Shown here one piece after another: positions 35,170-44,215 of a stretch of DNA of 64,000 nt. Position 1 is the first letter of the stretch. Each line of letters starts with the position of its first letter. The position numbers and the translations under genes were made by a program. Source of the DNA: JAWLBM01 sp041687675 (GTDB lineage: Bacteria > Pseudomonadota > Alphaproteobacteria > Rhizobiales > Pleomorphomonadaceae); the NCBI GenBank assembly GCA_041687675.1, contig JAWLBM010000023.1, positions 15,916 to 79,915 of the forward strand. Reading direction: 5' to 3'. The notes under the pieces were generated by a model. That model saw only the letters and a program-made list of their open reading frames with translations, searched no databases and was not told where the DNA came from.

Positions 35170-36138
35170 TCACTTCACGTATTCGAGCATCGGCTCGGTC
35201 TTGGCGTCCAGCACCTCCTTGGTGAGGACGAGGGTCGGCACGGCGATATCCGCCGGCACCTCTTCGCCGGCGAGCGCCCGCTTGGCGTTCTCCACGGCGA
35301 GCTTGCCGACCAGGTAGGGAAGCTGCGCCACCGAGGCGTTGAGCCGGCCCTCGTTGATCGACTTCACCGCATCGACGTTGCCGTCGACCCCGATAATGGT
35401 CACCTGGTCGCCCTTGCCGGCGGCGTAGACCGATTCCACCGCGCCGAGCGCCATGCCGTCGTTGGCGGCGAAGATGCCGACGAGGCCGGGATTGGCGGTC
35501 AGGGTGTCGTTGGTGATGTTGGCGGCCTTACCGCGGTCCCAGTCGCCCGGCAGCGAGGCGACGATCTCGAGCCCGGGGGCGAGTTCCTTCAGCCGGTCGG
35601 CGAAGCCCTGGGCGCGCTTCTGGCCGGTGATGTTGCCGGACAGGCCCTCGATCACCAGCACCGGGCCGGTGGCGTCCGCGCCGAGCTTGGAGACGAGGTA
35701 CTCGGCGCCCTGGGCGCCGGCGGCCACGTTGTCCGAGCCGATGCGGAAGGTGATGTCGATGCCGGCCTGCTCGAGCACCGCCGGGTCGAGGTTGCCGTCG
35801 AGGTCGATCACCTTGATGCCGCGGTCGAGCGCGGTCTGAAGGCACGGCAGCAGGTTGGTCGAGTTGATCGCGGCGGTGATCATCACCACCGGGTTGCGCT
35901 CGAGCATGGTGTTGCAGAGGTTGAGCTGCGGCTCGGCCGCCTGGTCGCTCTCGGCGGCCTGCAGGAAGTAGGGCACCCCCGCCTCCTTCGCGCCGTCCTC
36001 CACGCCCGAGGACATCGCGCCCCAGAACGGGTTCGACAGGGTCTTCATCAGCACGCCGTACTCGCCCTCCTGGGCGCTGGCGGCGGTGGCGCCGGCCACG
36101 AGCGTGATCGCCGCGGCCATCCCAATCAGTCGGTTCAT
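35170..36138 (-). CDS. Sugar-binding protein of ABC transporter (RbsB/FrcB family)
   Basis: 322 residues with a signal peptide cleaved near ASA-QEGE (about residue 22). The Peripla_BP_4 fold opens with GVLMKTLSNPFWGAMSSGVEDGAKEAGV and contains VMITAAINSTN, VLVIEGLSGNITGQKRAQGF and IFAANDGMALGAVESV, the ligand-contacting segments of ribose/fructose/allose binders. First gene of the operon. It is divergent from a 2-hydroxyacid dehydrogenase and an FGGY kinase, which suggests the imported compound is a pentose, polyol or sugar acid. The exact substrate is unknown. Confidence 0.9.
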   Translation of the reverse strand: MNRLIGMAAAITLVAGATAASAQEGEYGVLMKTLSNPFWGAMSSGVEDGAKEAGVPYFLQAAESDQAAEPQLNLCNTMLERNPVVMITAAINSTNLLPCLQTALDRGIKVIDLDGNLDPAVLEQAGIDITFRIGSDNVAAGAQGAEYLVSKLGADATGPVLVIEGLSGNITGQKRAQGFADRLKELAPGLEIVASLPGDWDRGKAANITNDTLTANPGLVGIFAANDGMALGAVESVYAAGKGDQVTIIGVDGNVDAVKSINEGRLNASVAQLPYLVGKLAVENAKRALAGEEVPADIAVPTLVLTKEVLDAKTEPMLEYVK

Positions 36139-36311
36139 GTCGTCGCTCCTCCACTGGTCCGTTGTTCTTTTCCGCGCGACGGCTCCGGCCGTCGACGGGA
36201 TCTCCCCTGGGCCGGTCGCCCGCGCGCGCGCCCGCGGCGGTCCGGGTCCGGATTCCGCGCAAAGGATGCCGCCGGGTCACCTCGCCATTCCGGCCGCTCC
36301 ATGCAAGGGTG

Positions 36312-36355
36312 ACGATAAAGCGGTTTGCGGGGTCTTGTAAAACGATTTATCGTTT
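36312..36355. promoter_or_regulatory. Palindromic operator between divergent sugar operons
   Basis: AAACGAT-TT-ATCGTTT (36340-36355) is a perfect 7-bp-arm palindrome, and a further CGATAAA half-site lies about 30 bases to its left. This is the form of LacI/GalR or DeoR sugar-repressor operators. It lies about 200 bases upstream of the binding-protein gene and 71 upstream of the dehydrogenase gene, so one regulator could control both operons. The regulator gene is not in the window. Confidence 0.55.
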
Positions 36356-36425
36356 CACCAACCGGCGGCCGTTCCCGATGATGGGCCAAATTGAGCCGGA
36401 CTTGCAGAGGCTTGGGGAGGAAAAC

Positions 36426-37472
36426 ATGTCGGATGCCACCGCGACGGGGGCGGATCGCCCGCTCGTCCTCAGCGTGCCCGAACCGCGCTCGCTGGACCTG
36501 ATCTTCACCGACGAGGCGCGCCGGCGCCTGCACGCCGGCTACGATGTGGTGGAGACGACCGCGGACCGGCTCGCAGAGCTCGACCCGGGGGTGCTCCGCC
36601 GCGCCCGCTACATCATCGGCCAGCCGCCGATCCCGGCCGACCTGCTGGCCCGCCTCGAGGCCCTCAGCTGCATCTTCAACGTCGAGACCAACCTCCTCGA
36701 CAACATGCCCTACGACGAGGTCTTCCGCCGCGGCATCCACGTGGTGACCACCGGCCTCGTCTTCGCCGAGCCGGTGGCCGAGCTCGGCCTCGCCATGGCG
36801 CTGAATCTTGCCCGCGACATCGTCGACGCCGACCTCGCCTTCCGCGAGGGGCGCGAGCTGTGGGGCGGCGACGGCAACGCGAGGGCGCGGCTCCTCTCCG
36901 GCTCGGAGATCGGCATCGTCGGATTCGGCGACCTCGGCCGAGCGCTGAACCGCCTGCTCGCCGGCTTCCGGGCCCGCGTGCGCGTGTTCGATCCCTGGCT
37001 GCCGCCGTCGATCCTGCGCGACGCCGGCGTCGAGCCGGCGGACCTCGACACCGTGCTCTCAAAGAGCGACACCGTCTTCGTCGTCGCCGCCGTCACCACC
37101 GAGAACCGCGCCTTCCTCGGCGCCGACGCCTTCGCGAAGATGCGGCCCGGGGCCTCCTTCGTCCTGCTCTCGCGCGCCGACGTGGTGGACTTCGAGGCGC
37201 TGATGGAGGCGGTCCGGAGCGGTCACATCCTCGCCGCCAGCGACGTCTTCCCCGAGGAACCGCTCGCCGCCGGCCACCCGGTGCGGACGATCCCGGGATT
37301 CCTCCGCTCCGCCCACCGGGCCGGCGCCCTCGACGTCGCCTTCAAGCGGATGGGCGAGATGGTGCTCGAGGACATGGCGCTGATGGACAAGGGCCTGCCG
37401 CCGCTGCGCAGCAAGCGGGCGGAGCGCGAGACGGTGCGGCGGATGCGCTCGCGCCCGGTCACCCGGAACTGA
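36426..37472 (+). CDS. D-2-hydroxyacid dehydrogenase family protein
   Basis: 348 residues. The NAD domain has GIVGFGDLGRALNRLL (about 161-176). Catalytic residues of the family can be aligned: Arg in LLSRADVVDFEAL, Glu in SDVFPEEPLA and His in LRSAHRAGALD. GGGGAGG precedes the ATG at 36426. Members reduce 2-keto acids or oxidise D-2-hydroxyacids; some act in sugar-acid pathways. It shares a divergent promoter region with the FrcBCA-like transporter and is followed 8 bases later by an FGGY kinase, so all probably serve one sugar or polyol. The substrate is not assigned. Confidence 0.85.
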   Translation: MSDATATGADRPLVLSVPEPRSLDLIFTDEARRRLHAGYDVVETTADRLAELDPGVLRRARYIIGQPPIPADLLARLEALSCIFNVETNLLDNMPYDEVFRRGIHVVTTGLVFAEPVAELGLAMALNLARDIVDADLAFREGRELWGGDGNARARLLSGSEIGIVGFGDLGRALNRLLAGFRARVRVFDPWLPPSILRDAGVEPADLDTVLSKSDTVFVVAAVTTENRAFLGADAFAKMRPGASFVLLSRADVVDFEALMEAVRSGHILAASDVFPEEPLAAGHPVRTIPGFLRSAHRAGALDVAFKRMGEMVLEDMALMDKGLPPLRSKRAERETVRRMRSRPVTRN

Positions 37473-37480
37473 GCGCGGCG

Positions 37481-38950
37481 ATGGCCTTCCTCGGCATCGA
37501 CGTCGGCACCTCGGCGGTGAAGGCCGTGCTCGTCGGCGGCGACGGGCAGGTCCACGCCGAGGCCGAATGCCCCCTCGCCACCTCGCGGCCGCGCCCGGGC
37601 TGGTCCGAGCAGGCCCCCGACGCCTGGGTGGAGGCGACGCGAACGGCGGTCGGGCGGCTCCGCGCCGCCGCCCCGGACGCCCTCGCCTCCACCCGCGCGA
37701 TCGGGCTCTCCGGCCAGATGCACGGGGCGGTCCTGTTCGGCGCCGACGACCGGCCGCTCCGCCCGGCGATCCTGTGGAACGACGGCCGGGCGGAGGCGGA
37801 GGCGCGCGACCTCAATGCGGCGATGCCGGACCTCGGGCGGATCGCCGGCGTCCCGGCCATGGCCGGCTTCACCGCGCCGAAGCTGCTCTGGCTGTCGCGT
37901 CACGAGCCCGAGGTGCTCGCCGCGGCCCGGCACCTCCTGCTGCCCAAGGACGTCGTGCGCCTCCACCTCACCGGCGAGTACGCCACCGATCCCTGCGACG
38001 CCGGCGGCTCCTTGATGATGGACGAGGCGGCCCGCGCCTGGCACCTGCCGGTCGCCGAGGCGGTCGGTCTCGACCCGGCTGCGCTGCCGCCGATCCTCGA
38101 GGGGCCGACCGTCTCCGGACGGCTGCGCGAGGCGGCGGCGAGGGACCTCGGGCTGCCGCCCGGGCTCCCGGTCGCGGCCGGGGCGGGCGACGCGGCGGCC
38201 GGGGCGATCGGCATCGGCGCGGTGGAGGACGGCGACGCCTTCATCTCCATCGGCACCTCCTGCCAGCTGTTCGTCACCGACGCCGCCTACCGGCCCAACC
38301 CCGCCGCCCTCGTCCACGCCTTCGCCCACGGGCTGCCGGAGCGCTGGTTCTCGATGGCCGCCCTCCTCAACGGCGCCAGCCCGCTCGCCTGGCTCGCCGG
38401 CATCCTCGGCGAGCCGGACGTCGGCGACCTGATCCGCCGGGTGGGCGAGCGCGGCCTGCCGGTCTCGCCGGTGACCGCCCTGCCCTACCTCGCCGGAGAG
38501 CGGACGCCGCACGACGACCCGGCCGCGCGCGGCGTGCTGTTCGGCCTCGACAGCGGCACCGCGGCGACGGACATCGCCCAGGCGGTGATGGAGGCGCTGG
38601 CCTTCACGCTGGTGGACGCCGATGCCGCCCTGCGGGAGGCCGGCGTCGTGGCCAAGGCCCCCGCGGCGGTGGGCGGCGGCGCCCGTTCGCGGCTCTGGAT
38701 CGAGATGGCGGCGAGCGCGCTCGACCGCCCGATCACCCTCTACGGCGGAGCGGCGGCGGGGCCGGCGGTGGGCGCCGCGCGCCTCGCCCGGCTGGCGATC
38801 GGCGAGGGCACCGTCGCCGAGGTCTGCCGCAAGCCGTCGGTGGCCGACGTGGTCGAGCCCGACCCGGCCCGCCGCGACGCGCTGGCCGCCCGCCACCCGC
38901 TCTTCCGCGACCTCTACGCAGCCCTGCGGCCGCTGTTCCGAAGGGCATGA
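37481..38950 (+). CDS. FGGY-family carbohydrate kinase, xylulokinase-like
   Basis: 489 residues. Both actin-like halves are complete: N-terminal GIDVGTSAVKAVLVGGDG (about 4-21), SGQMHGAVLFG and ILWNDGRAEAEA with the catalytic Asp region, and C-terminal ISIGTSCQLFV, LPYLAGERTPHDD and VGGGARSRLWIEMAA. Length and motifs fit the XylB branch. It phosphorylates a ketopentose or related polyol in the cytoplasm. In an operon with the 2-hydroxyacid dehydrogenase; no xylose isomerase is present, so D-xylulose might arise from a polyol, or the substrate may differ. Confidence 0.88.
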   Translation: MAFLGIDVGTSAVKAVLVGGDGQVHAEAECPLATSRPRPGWSEQAPDAWVEATRTAVGRLRAAAPDALASTRAIGLSGQMHGAVLFGADDRPLRPAILWNDGRAEAEARDLNAAMPDLGRIAGVPAMAGFTAPKLLWLSRHEPEVLAAARHLLLPKDVVRLHLTGEYATDPCDAGGSLMMDEAARAWHLPVAEAVGLDPAALPPILEGPTVSGRLREAAARDLGLPPGLPVAAGAGDAAAGAIGIGAVEDGDAFISIGTSCQLFVTDAAYRPNPAALVHAFAHGLPERWFSMAALLNGASPLAWLAGILGEPDVGDLIRRVGERGLPVSPVTALPYLAGERTPHDDPAARGVLFGLDSGTAATDIAQAVMEALAFTLVDADAALREAGVVAKAPAAVGGGARSRLWIEMAASALDRPITLYGGAAAGPAVGAARLARLAIGEGTVAEVCRKPSVADVVEPDPARRDALAARHPLFRDLYAALRPLFRRA

Positions 38951-39031
38951 GCCGGCGAACTTGCATCGTCGCCCGCGACGTGGTCCGCTAGGAAAGGAGG
39001 GGGCCGCGAAGTCAGCGATGGCGGCGAGACC

Positions 39032-39673
39032 ATGGTTCTGAACCCACCGTCCCTGGACCACAGGCCCTCGCAGGAACCCCACCGCGGGGCCATTCTCCTG
39101 CACGGCCGCAACCGGCCGCCCGGCGACATGCGCGACATCGCGGCGAGCCTCGGCATGCTGGACTGGCGCTGCGTGTTCCCCGCCGTCGAGGGGTCGAGCT
39201 GGTACCCGCACCCCTTCACCGGCCCGATCGAGGAGAACGAGCCTGCCCTCGGCGCGTCGGTCGAGCGGATCCGGCTGGACCTCGAGCGGATCGAGGGCGA
39301 AGGGCTGGCGGCGGAGAAGGTGCTGGTCGGCGGCTTCTCGCAGGGCGCCTGCGTGGTCGCCGAGTACCTCGCCCGCGGCGGACCCCGGCCGATGGCGATC
39401 CTGCTTCTCAGCGGCGCCCTGCCCGGGCCGGACGACCTCGTCCGCCCGCCCCGCGCCGACCTTGCCGGCGTGCCGGCCTTCGTCACCGGAAGCCATGCCG
39501 ACCCGTACATGCCGGCTGCCCGGGTGGCGGCGACCGCGGAGTGGCTGCGCGCCGGCGGAGCCGAGGTGCACCTGACGCTGTTCGAGGACCGCCTGCACAC
39601 GATCGACGAGAGCGAGATCGCCGACGCCGCCAGCTTCATCGCCGGGCTGGAGCGCCAGGACGAGGAGACCTGA
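39032..39673 (+). CDS. Phospholipase/carboxylesterase-type alpha/beta hydrolase
   Basis: 213 residues. The oxyanion region LLHGRNRPPGDM (about 21-33), the nucleophile elbow GGFSQGACVV (Ser about residue 110) and the C-terminal His in DRLHTIDESE (about 190) give a complete Ser-Asp-His set with Asp in GSHADPYMP. The type is carboxylesterase 2 (YpfH/acyl-protein-thioesterase relatives). It stands between the kinase and a convergent epimerase gene. The substrate is unknown. Confidence 0.82.
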   Translation: MVLNPPSLDHRPSQEPHRGAILLHGRNRPPGDMRDIAASLGMLDWRCVFPAVEGSSWYPHPFTGPIEENEPALGASVERIRLDLERIEGEGLAAEKVLVGGFSQGACVVAEYLARGGPRPMAILLLSGALPGPDDLVRPPRADLAGVPAFVTGSHADPYMPAARVAATAEWLRAGGAEVHLTLFEDRLHTIDESEIADAASFIAGLERQDEET

Positions 39674-39682
39674 CGCCGGGGC

Positions 39683-40693
39683 TCAGCGGCGATGATAGTC
39701 GCGGTACCAGGCGACGAAGGCGCCGACGCCGTCGGCGAGCGGGGTGGTCGGACGGTAGCCGGTGAGCGCCTCGAGGAGCCGCGGGCTGGCGAAGGTCTGC
39801 GGCACGTCGCCCGGCTGCATCGGCAGCATCCGCCGGATCGCCGGCACGCCGACCGCCGCCTCGATCATCTCGACAAAGTCGAGGAGCCCGACCGGCGCGC
39901 CGCCGGCGATGTTCACCACCCGGAACGGCGCCACCCCGGAGAGCGTGTCGCCGCCCGCCTCCTCGGGCACCCGGTTCGCCTCCGCCGGCGGCAGGTCCGC
40001 CAGGCGGACGATGGCCTCCACGAGGTCGTCGATGTAGGTGAAGTCCCGCCGCATCCGTCCCTCGCCGTAGATCTCCACCGGACGGCCGGAGAGGATCGCA
40101 TCGACGAACTTGAACAGCGCCATGTCCGGCCGGCCCCAGGGCCCGTACACCGTGAAGAAGCGGAAGGCCGTCGTGGGGATGGAGTGGAGGTGGGCGTAGG
40201 AGTGCGCCATCGCCTCCATCGCCTTCTTGGAGGCGGCATAGAGGGTGAGCGGCTCGTCGGCCCGGTCCGTCTCCTCGAAGGGGATCTTCTCGTTGGCGCC
40301 GTAGACCGAGCTGGTCGAGGCCAGCATCAGGTGGGTGGGCTTCACCTCGCGGGCGAGCTCCAGCAGGTGGAAGGAGCCGACGAGATTGGACTGCACGTAG
40401 GCGGCCGGGTTCTCCAGGCTGTAGCGGACCCCCGCCTGCGCGGCGAGGTGGATGATGAGATCGGGCTTCGCCACATCGGCCGCCCGCCGCAGCGCGGACG
40501 GGTCCTCGAGCATGCCGACCACCTCGGTGAAGGCGTTCGACCGCTTGAGGATCCCGTGCCGCGCCTCTTTCAGCGCGACGTCGTAGTAGGCCGTCATGCC
40601 GTCGAGGCCGACGACCACGTGGCCGTCGGCGATCAGCCGGCGGGCGAGATGGAAGCCGATGAAGCCGGCGGTGCCGGTGACCAGGATGCGCAC
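39683..40693 (-). CDS. UDP-glucuronate 4-epimerase
   Basis: 336 residues, extended SDR. GTAGFIGFHLARRL (about 7-20) binds NAD, AAQAGVRYSLENP (about 84-96) is diagnostic for UDP-glucuronate epimerases, and YAASK (about 152-156) holds the catalytic Tyr and Lys with upstream Ser in STSSVYG. It converts UDP-glucuronate to UDP-galacturonate. It is 47 bases downstream of UDP-glucose dehydrogenase, whose product is its substrate, so the two form a precursor operon for acidic surface polysaccharide. Confidence 0.93.
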   Translation of the reverse strand: MRILVTGTAGFIGFHLARRLIADGHVVVGLDGMTAYYDVALKEARHGILKRSNAFTEVVGMLEDPSALRRAADVAKPDLIIHLAAQAGVRYSLENPAAYVQSNLVGSFHLLELAREVKPTHLMLASTSSVYGANEKIPFEETDRADEPLTLYAASKKAMEAMAHSYAHLHSIPTTAFRFFTVYGPWGRPDMALFKFVDAILSGRPVEIYGEGRMRRDFTYIDDLVEAIVRLADLPPAEANRVPEEAGGDTLSGVAPFRVVNIAGGAPVGLLDFVEMIEAAVGVPAIRRMLPMQPGDVPQTFASPRLLEALTGYRPTTPLADGVGAFVAWYRDYHRR

Positions 40694-40740
40694 GTCGCCT
40701 CAGCCCCCGGGCCGCCGACCGACACTCGCGCGGCGCCGTC

Positions 40741-42084
40741 TCATTCGGCGGCCATCGCCGCCGGCTCGTTCGGCCGGTCCGCGCCGCGGCCGATGCCGGT
40801 GTAGGTGAAGCCGTGGCGCTCCACGTCGGCCCGCCGGTAGACGTTCCTGAGGTCGACGATCACCGGGGTGCGCATCGCCTCCTTGAGACGGCGGAAATCG
40901 AGCGCCCGGAAGGCGTCCCACTCGGTCACGATCACCAGCGCGTCGGCGCCCTCGGCGATGTCGTAGGCGCCGGCGCCGAACTCGACGTCGTCCATCATGC
41001 CGCGCGCGGACGGCATGCCCTCGGGATCATAGGCGGCGATCTTCGCCCCGGCGTCCTGCAGGGCCTGCACGATCGCCAGCGACGGCGCCTCGCGCATGTC
41101 GTCGGTGTTGGGCTTGAAAGTCAGGCCGAGCACCGCGACCTTGCGGCCGCGCACCTCGCCGCCGAGGGCGTTGACCACCTTGCGGGCCATGGCGCGCTTG
41201 CGCTGGTCGTTGATGGCGACCGTGGTCTCGATAAGGCGCAGCGGGCTGCCGCAGTCCTGGGCGGTCTTGACCAGCGCCAGCGTGTCCTTCGGGAAGCAGG
41301 AGCCGCCATAGCCGGGGCCGGCGTGCAGGAACTTCGAGCCGATGCGCCCGTCGAGGCCGATGCCGCGGGCGACCTCCTGCACATCGGCGCCCACCACCTC
41401 GCAAAGGTCGGCGATCTCGTTGATGAAGGTGATCTTCATCGCCAGGAAGGCGTTGCCGGCATACTTGATCAGCTCGCTCGTCCGGCGGCGGGTGAACAGC
41501 ATCGGCGAATGGTTGAGGTAGAGCGGCCGGTAGACCTCGGTCATCGGCTCGCGGGCGCGCTCGTCCTCCAGGCCCACGACGATGCGGTCGGGGCGCTTGA
41601 AGTCGGAGATCGCGGCGCCCTCGCGCAGGAACTCTGGGTTGGAGACGACCGCGACCTCGGCCTTGGGGTTCACCTCGCGGATGATCCGCTCCACCTCGTC
41701 GCCGGTGCCGACCGGCACGGTCGACTTGGTCACCACCACGGTGAAGCCGCGCACGGCAACGGCGATCTCGCGCGCCACGCCGTAGACGTAGGACAGATCG
41801 GCATGGCCGTCGCCGCGCCGCGAGGGGGTCCCGACCGCAATGAACACAACGTCCGCCTCCGACACCGGTCCGGCGAGGCCGGTGGTGAAGGACAGCCGCC
41901 CGGCCTTGGCGTTGGTCGAGACGAGTTGCTCCAGCCCGGGCTCGAAGATCGGGATCTCGCCGCGCTTCAGCGCCTCCACCTTGGCGGCGTTGCTGTCGAT
42001 GCAGACGACGTCGTGACCGAAATCCGCGAGGCAGGCGCCGGAGACGAGGCCGACGTAGCCCGAGCCGATCATTGCGATACGCAT
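40741..42084 (-). CDS. ugd: UDP-glucose 6-dehydrogenase
   Basis: 447 residues. GSGYVGLVSGACLADFGH (about 7-24) is the NAD site; SNPEFLREGAAISDF and the catalytic Cys in GYGGSCFPKD (about 255-264) are complete, as is the C-terminal TFKPNTDDMREAPS. It oxidises UDP-glucose to UDP-glucuronate with two NAD. First gene of the leftward operon with the epimerase. Confidence 0.96.
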   Translation of the reverse strand: MRIAMIGSGYVGLVSGACLADFGHDVVCIDSNAAKVEALKRGEIPIFEPGLEQLVSTNAKAGRLSFTTGLAGPVSEADVVFIAVGTPSRRGDGHADLSYVYGVAREIAVAVRGFTVVVTKSTVPVGTGDEVERIIREVNPKAEVAVVSNPEFLREGAAISDFKRPDRIVVGLEDERAREPMTEVYRPLYLNHSPMLFTRRRTSELIKYAGNAFLAMKITFINEIADLCEVVGADVQEVARGIGLDGRIGSKFLHAGPGYGGSCFPKDTLALVKTAQDCGSPLRLIETTVAINDQRKRAMARKVVNALGGEVRGRKVAVLGLTFKPNTDDMREAPSLAIVQALQDAGAKIAAYDPEGMPSARGMMDDVEFGAGAYDIAEGADALVIVTEWDAFRALDFRRLKEAMRTPVIVDLRNVYRRADVERHGFTYTGIGRGADRPNEPAAMAAE

Positions 42085-42360
42085 GGAAAACCCTCGAATT
42101 GAAAAATCGCGCGCTAAGACAATGCAGCCCCTCGGGGCCGTCCGTGACCTTATAATGCATCAAACCCGTGACAGGATCGCCACGCCACCGATAAATAGAT
42201 CGGATTTTCAGAGAAAACGGTTACCAGCGCGGCCTGTCAAGCCAATGCCGCACCGGCGGACGAGGCCTTCGATCCGCCGCAGACCTGCGGCATGGGGGCG
42301 GGGGCGTTGGCAGGACGGCGGCAAGCGGGTACGGAACGGAAGATGGCGCAGGAAGAGCAC

Positions 42361-43446
42361 ATGGCCGGCGGCGTCACCGAGGCCGTTTCGCCGCGTCGAC
42401 GCAGCGGGGCGGCCGCGCTGCTGGTTGTCATCCTGACGGGCCTGGTGGTGGTCGCCCTGGGCGCCGCGGGCGGCCTCGTGCTGGCCATCCGCGCCGGCCT
42501 CGTCGGCGGCGAGTTCCTGCCGCCCGACCTTCTCGCCCTCGTCCACACCGGGGTGCCAGCGGCCGCGCCCGAGGAGGGCGACCGGGAGGCCCCGCCGCTC
42601 CGGCTCTGGGCGCCGGACCTTGCCGACCCCGACCTCTCGACCGCTCTCCTCGCCGTGGAAGGGACGCCCGAGTTCCGCTTCGTCGAGACGCCCCGGCTGG
42701 AGCCCGACGCCCTGTGCGCGGTCATGAACATGACGGGCCTGCGCGACGCGCGCTGGGACGAGGATCCGGTGATCGCCGGCGAGTGGACCTGCTTCACGGA
42801 CGTGCGCGAGTTCGGCGGCGACGTCGAGGAGGATCCCTCGACCGTGTTCGGCCTCCTGCGCGGCCGCAACCGCGGCGCCGCCGACATCATGCGCGTCACC
42901 GTGATCGAGAACGCCCCGGACTCCGGCGAGGACGCGAGGCGGGCGGCGCGGCAAGTGATGGATGCGGTGCTGAAGCAGTCCGGGCTCGCCGCGCCGGCCG
43001 GCTTCCTCGAGGCGCTGGCCGCCGGCGAGCCCTTCGCCGTGATGCGCAACGGCCTGCGGTTCACCGTGCGGGCGAACCCGCCGCGCACCGACGCGATCGT
43101 CGTCGCCGAGGGCTCGGCCGGCCTGCTGCCGACGGACTGGTTCTCCGGCAAGGGGCCGCGGCTGCCCGGCGACCCCGTGATGGAGGCGGCGCCGCCGCTC
43201 CCCGACGAGGAGATCGCCGCGCCCGAGGAGCCGATCCCCGGCTTCGGCGCGCCGCTCGGCATCGGAGAGGACGAGGCGCCCGGCTTCGAAATGGCCCCGG
43301 ACCTGCTGCCCACCCTGCCGGCGGAGGAACCAGCGCCCGAGACCGCCGCCGGGGAGGCGCCGCCCTCCGCGCCAGCCGAACCGGCGGACGCCGGGGAAGC
43401 GCCGCCGTCCGCACCAGCCGAACCAACGGATGTCAGAGAAGAGTGA
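42361..43446 (+). CDS. Membrane-anchored protein of unknown function
   Basis: 361 residues from the ATG at 42361, which has AGGAAGAG 5 bases upstream (an ATG at 42343 is possible). One membrane helix near the N terminus (AALLVVILTGLVVVALGAAGGLVLAI, about residues 17-42) is followed by a periplasmic domain of about 190 residues. That domain has three cysteines (two in the region LCAVM and WTCFTDV) and no family I can name with confidence. The last 110 residues are acidic Pro/Ala/Glu repeats. It lies next to UDP-sugar genes but on the other strand. The 3' end overlaps the convergent phosphatase gene by 14 bases. Confidence 0.7.
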   Translation: MAGGVTEAVSPRRRSGAAALLVVILTGLVVVALGAAGGLVLAIRAGLVGGEFLPPDLLALVHTGVPAAAPEEGDREAPPLRLWAPDLADPDLSTALLAVEGTPEFRFVETPRLEPDALCAVMNMTGLRDARWDEDPVIAGEWTCFTDVREFGGDVEEDPSTVFGLLRGRNRGAADIMRVTVIENAPDSGEDARRAARQVMDAVLKQSGLAAPAGFLEALAAGEPFAVMRNGLRFTVRANPPRTDAIVVAEGSAGLLPTDWFSGKGPRLPGDPVMEAAPPLPDEEIAAPEEPIPGFGAPLGIGEDEAPGFEMAPDLLPTLPAEEPAPETAAGEAPPSAPAEPADAGEAPPSAPAEPTDVREE

Positions 43447-44215
43447 AGACGCCGCCGCTGACCCGGAGGACGGAGAGCTTTCCCGTGACGCAGGCGGCTG
43501 TGTCGATGCCGATCCGGCCCGGCCCGGTGGTGATGTCCGTGGACGGGGTGTGGCCGTGCACGACGGTGACCGGGATGCCCGGGCCGCTGCTGAGGAACGG
43601 CTCGCGGATCCACATCATGTCCTGGTCGGTCTGATCCTCGAGCGACCGCGCCGGGTCGAGGCCGGCATGGACGTACACCACCTGCCCGACCTGCAGGCAG
43701 ACCGGCAACTGGTCGATGAAGGCGAGATGGCGGGAGGGAATGGCCGAGGCGACCAGCTCGCGGATGCCCTCCCGGCGGCCGACCCGCGCCAGCATGTGGC
43801 GCTCGATCCCGTAGGACTTGAGGGTCGTCTCGCCCCCCATCGCGAGCCAGTTCTCGTTGGCCACAGGGTCGCGGACGAAGGCGGCCATGACGTCGTCGTG
43901 GTTGCCGCACAGGCAGACCCGCTCGATCCCATGCGGCGGCGGATTCGCAAGATACTCTATCACGCCGGCGGAATTCGGACCGCGGTCGACGTAGTCGCCG
44001 AGATGAACGATCAGCTTGGGTCCGTCGAATCGGACTGGATCCGCGGCGATCCGCTCCTCGGCCGCCTTCAGTTCGTCGAGGCAGCCGTGCACGTCGCCGA
44101 CCGCGTAGACGACCGGATGCGGCTCCGCAACCCGGAGCCTCGAGCGCCGATGCGCGGGGGCACGAGCTTCGCCGCTGTCGCCCCCGAAAATGTTGCGGAA
44201 CCGTCCAAGCACCAT
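43433..44215 (-). CDS. Metallophosphoesterase, PPP-type serine/threonine phosphatase
   Basis: 260 residues. All PPP metal motifs are present: GDVHGC (about 40-45), GDYVDRG (about 72-78), GNHDD (about 103-107), a His in VYVHAGLD and HGHTPS (about 220). It resembles PrpA/diadenosine-tetraphosphatase-like bacterial phosphatases. It is a cytoplasmic hydrolase; whether it acts on phosphoproteins or nucleotides is open. Confidence 0.88.
   Translation of the reverse strand: MVLGRFRNIFGGDSGEARAPAHRRSRLRVAEPHPVVYAVGDVHGCLDELKAAEERIAADPVRFDGPKLIVHLGDYVDRGPNSAGVIEYLANPPPHGIERVCLCGNHDDVMAAFVRDPVANENWLAMGGETTLKSYGIERHMLARVGRREGIRELVASAIPSRHLAFIDQLPVCLQVGQVVYVHAGLDPARSLEDQTDQDMMWIREPFLSSGPGIPVTVVHGHTPSTDITTGPGRIGIDTAACVTGKLSVLRVSGGVFTLL

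Noticed and set aside
42151..42156. Perfect TATAAT upstream of the UDP-glucose dehydrogenase gene
   Set aside because: On neither strand is there a -35-like hexamer at 16 to 18 bases, so it is not called as a promoter.
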